Shown one piece after another: positions 62,059-64,000 of a stretch of 64,000 bases of DNA (its first letter is position 1; the number at the start of each line of letters is the position of its first letter). The DNA comes from Brasenia schreberi (lineage: Eukaryota; Streptophyta; Magnoliopsida; Nymphaeales; Cabombaceae): contig JAYKKT010000040.1 of the NCBI GenBank assembly GCA_036023115.1, positions 3,961,001 to 4,025,000 on the forward strand, in the 5' to 3' direction. Below the pieces are notes generated by a model, which was not told the origin of the DNA, searched no databases, and worked only from the letters and a program-made list of their open reading frames with translations. Position numbers and translations under genes: made by a program.

Positions 62059-64000
62059 GTGTGCCAGTGGTTTCCGCGTCTTGAATGAGAAGGTTACTTG
62101 TGACCGGACGCTAACTGCAGCAGAAGCAGGAGTTCCACCCGCATTGCGTAAACCTCACTCTCGTTGCTTACACGGATTCTCTCTCTCATGAGCAGAAAAA
62201 TTAACTAAATCTAACCCTTAAACATTCTGTCGAAAGAACCTTAGATTTTGATTGGGACAGAAGCTCTTGGCTTTAGTACGTAAACTGTAGGGGAACCTAT
62301 TTTCAATGATGAAGAAACTAAACAAGTTATTGATATAATATCATTCGATGTCTTTACGGTTCTTGATTCATTCTTAGCCAAAAATGGAAAGCCTTGTGCC
62401 ACTGATCAGACTCCAACTCAAAACTCCGCTGATATTCCGACACCATGTCACATTTCTATCGTCAAGTTTCTCAAATAAAGAAATATCAGTTTTAGGTTAT
62501 TCTGTTTATACATATTATATATATACACATGTGTGTGTGCATGCACGTATGCGTGTGTGAATGCATCATAAGGTCATCAACTTCTAGAGCCACATATCCC
62601 ACACCAGATTGGCTGGAAGAAAGGATGGTGATCAACTACAACTAGCCGTGTAACTTGACATTTTATTTCTACTGTTGATTTCATTGCTCTTTGTAAAAAA
62701 GCAGAACAGTTTTGGTATCCAGCCAAAAAAGATCAACTCTTTTAAAATGAGTATTGTTCAGACTTGATAACACCTCTCTAGTCCTTGACTTGACCGGTTT
62801 ATCCGAACTTAGCTTTTGCTTAACGAAACCTTTTTGTATTCTTAATCCACAACATATGATGTTATTATGGGTTTTGAAGCTCATCGTCTCCTCAATTGAA
62901 TTTCTCCCAGCATAGTAACAAATCTTTGATTGTTCATCAACAGCTCATATAAGAGAGCAAGCATTGTGATATATATATCCTTTAGTGTACAACCTTGCAC
63001 AAACATCCATTTGATATTTAAGATCAAACGGTGAAGATTTGAATCATTTTGCTATTAAATACAAAAGTATAGTGACCCATTTAATTCAAATCCCTATTAT
63101 TGATATCCAACAAGAAAGGATAGAAATGTTTGTGTAAGATTATGTAGCAAAAGATATTATGAAGCACTTAAGATTTCTCTCCTCTTTTCTCTCTCTCTTT
63201 ATATATGTGAAATAAGATCTTGCTCACATGTCATATGAAATTCATTGTTTTCCAGTGGTATGAGTATAATTTAGAAAAAATTGCCGATGATAAAAAATGA
63301 CTAATAGCAATTATACTTACTCTTAAAAACATTAAACATGAGTTTTATGACAAGACCCAATCACTATATATAATACACACGTAAATAGATTGATAGACAC
63401 ATAGGGAAACACACTTAAATTACCAGGCAATGGCCCCAAGACACGGGCCTGATTGATATTTTATATATCCCGATAAATATGGCAACTAACCTAACCTATC
63501 CATGGCTTGTCCCCCGAATTGAATGGATGTATAACCTAACTTTGTTATTGATGATAGCACTGACAAGAATAATTGTATCAACTGGACCACGTCATGACAG
63601 GGAAAGGCGGATCGATTTCAATCACTAAACAGAATTTGAATCCCTTGTTTTGTGATGACAGTTTGCCATTGAAAATAGACTATTAACTTAGCTTATCTAA
63701 GCTCGTGATTACATCAAGGACTCTACGTAAGAAATGTCTGATTATATTGGTATAATTAGAAGATAATGATGATGATTAGGAGTCGTAAACAGAATTTGAT
63801 CTGTGTTCGTTTGAGATTTGGATCAGTTCGAAGAGAATCATGTTGAGGGCCTTTGCTTATCTTTGCAAAGATAGAAAAAGCTATGCGTGCACGCATTGGT
63901 GCGCCAAATTAAGGCTGAGAAGCCATCCATGTCTCGTGTGTGAGAATTTGAGTTCATGGCACACTGCCAAACACATGACACGGGTTCCCCACGTAGTTAT
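62057..64000. other. Right-hand end, no gene recognised
   Basis: AT-rich DNA with short TA and TG tracts and a possible dispersed-repeat copy (63000-63110, GATTTGAATCATTTTGC...). Short open frames such as 62681-62884 (minus) have no motif. A segment AGCCATCCATGTCTCGTGTG near 63922 resembles one near 19495. Confidence 0.4.

Overview
This is a window of AT-rich plant nuclear DNA. The intron-rich genes have plant-specific homologues: an FD-type bZIP, a LARP1-type La protein, a UPF0496 protein and an A1 aspartyl protease. The spaces between them hold Ty1/copia and RTE-type retroelements, MITE-like inverted-repeat elements and very many (CT)n, (TA)n and (GA)n tracts. It is an angiosperm; I cannot place it more precisely from sequence alone. 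All exon models below were built by hand from splice sites, reading phase and remembered family sequence; no database search was run.

Layout. 1-235: copia RNase H fragment. 1.2-2.4 kb: 5'-truncated RTE LINE, minus strand. 3.4-7.4 kb: organellar translation initiation factor IF-3 gene, minus strand; its 3' exons were not found. 7.9-11.6 kb: AT-rich intergenic DNA, possibly one 1.7 kb inverted-repeat element. 11.6-15.5 kb: complete ten-exon secreted aspartyl protease, minus strand, with a LINE 3' end in its longest intron. 18.5-20.4 kb: complete three-exon preY/Trm112-like gene, plus strand, with a 595 bp MULE-like MITE (9 bp target duplication) in intron 2. 21.9-27.9 kb: degenerate Ty1/copia element with two LTRs. 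28.5-28.8 kb: small RING-H2 gene whose frame is broken in a T7 run. 31.6-33.6 kb: longer RTE LINE, minus strand. 34.8-42.0 kb: complete six-exon LARP1-type gene, plus strand, with a 5.15 kb intron. 43.8-44.6 kb: complete three-exon FD-like bZIP, minus strand, tail to tail with LARP1. 52.3-55.5 kb: AMS-like bHLH locus, plus strand; the DNA-binding and C-terminal exons are intact but the upstream N-terminal exons carry stops. 58.1-59.0 kb: nearly pure microsatellite DNA. 60.4-61.7 kb: UPF0496 gene, minus strand.

The genes are unrelated housekeeping and regulatory genes, as expected for plant chromosomal DNA; nothing suggests an operon or a biosynthetic cluster. Two possible reproductive regulators, the FD-like and AMS-like genes, lie about 8 kb apart, which may be chance. 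The least expected patterns are long CT tracts starting within a few bases of several 5' splice sites, a dispersed repeat family that keeps company with TA/GA microsatellites, and clear decay signatures in the copia element, the RING-H2 gene and the AMS-like N-terminal exons. I found no CRISPR array, rRNA gene or tRNA gene, and no clearly novel multi-gene system.
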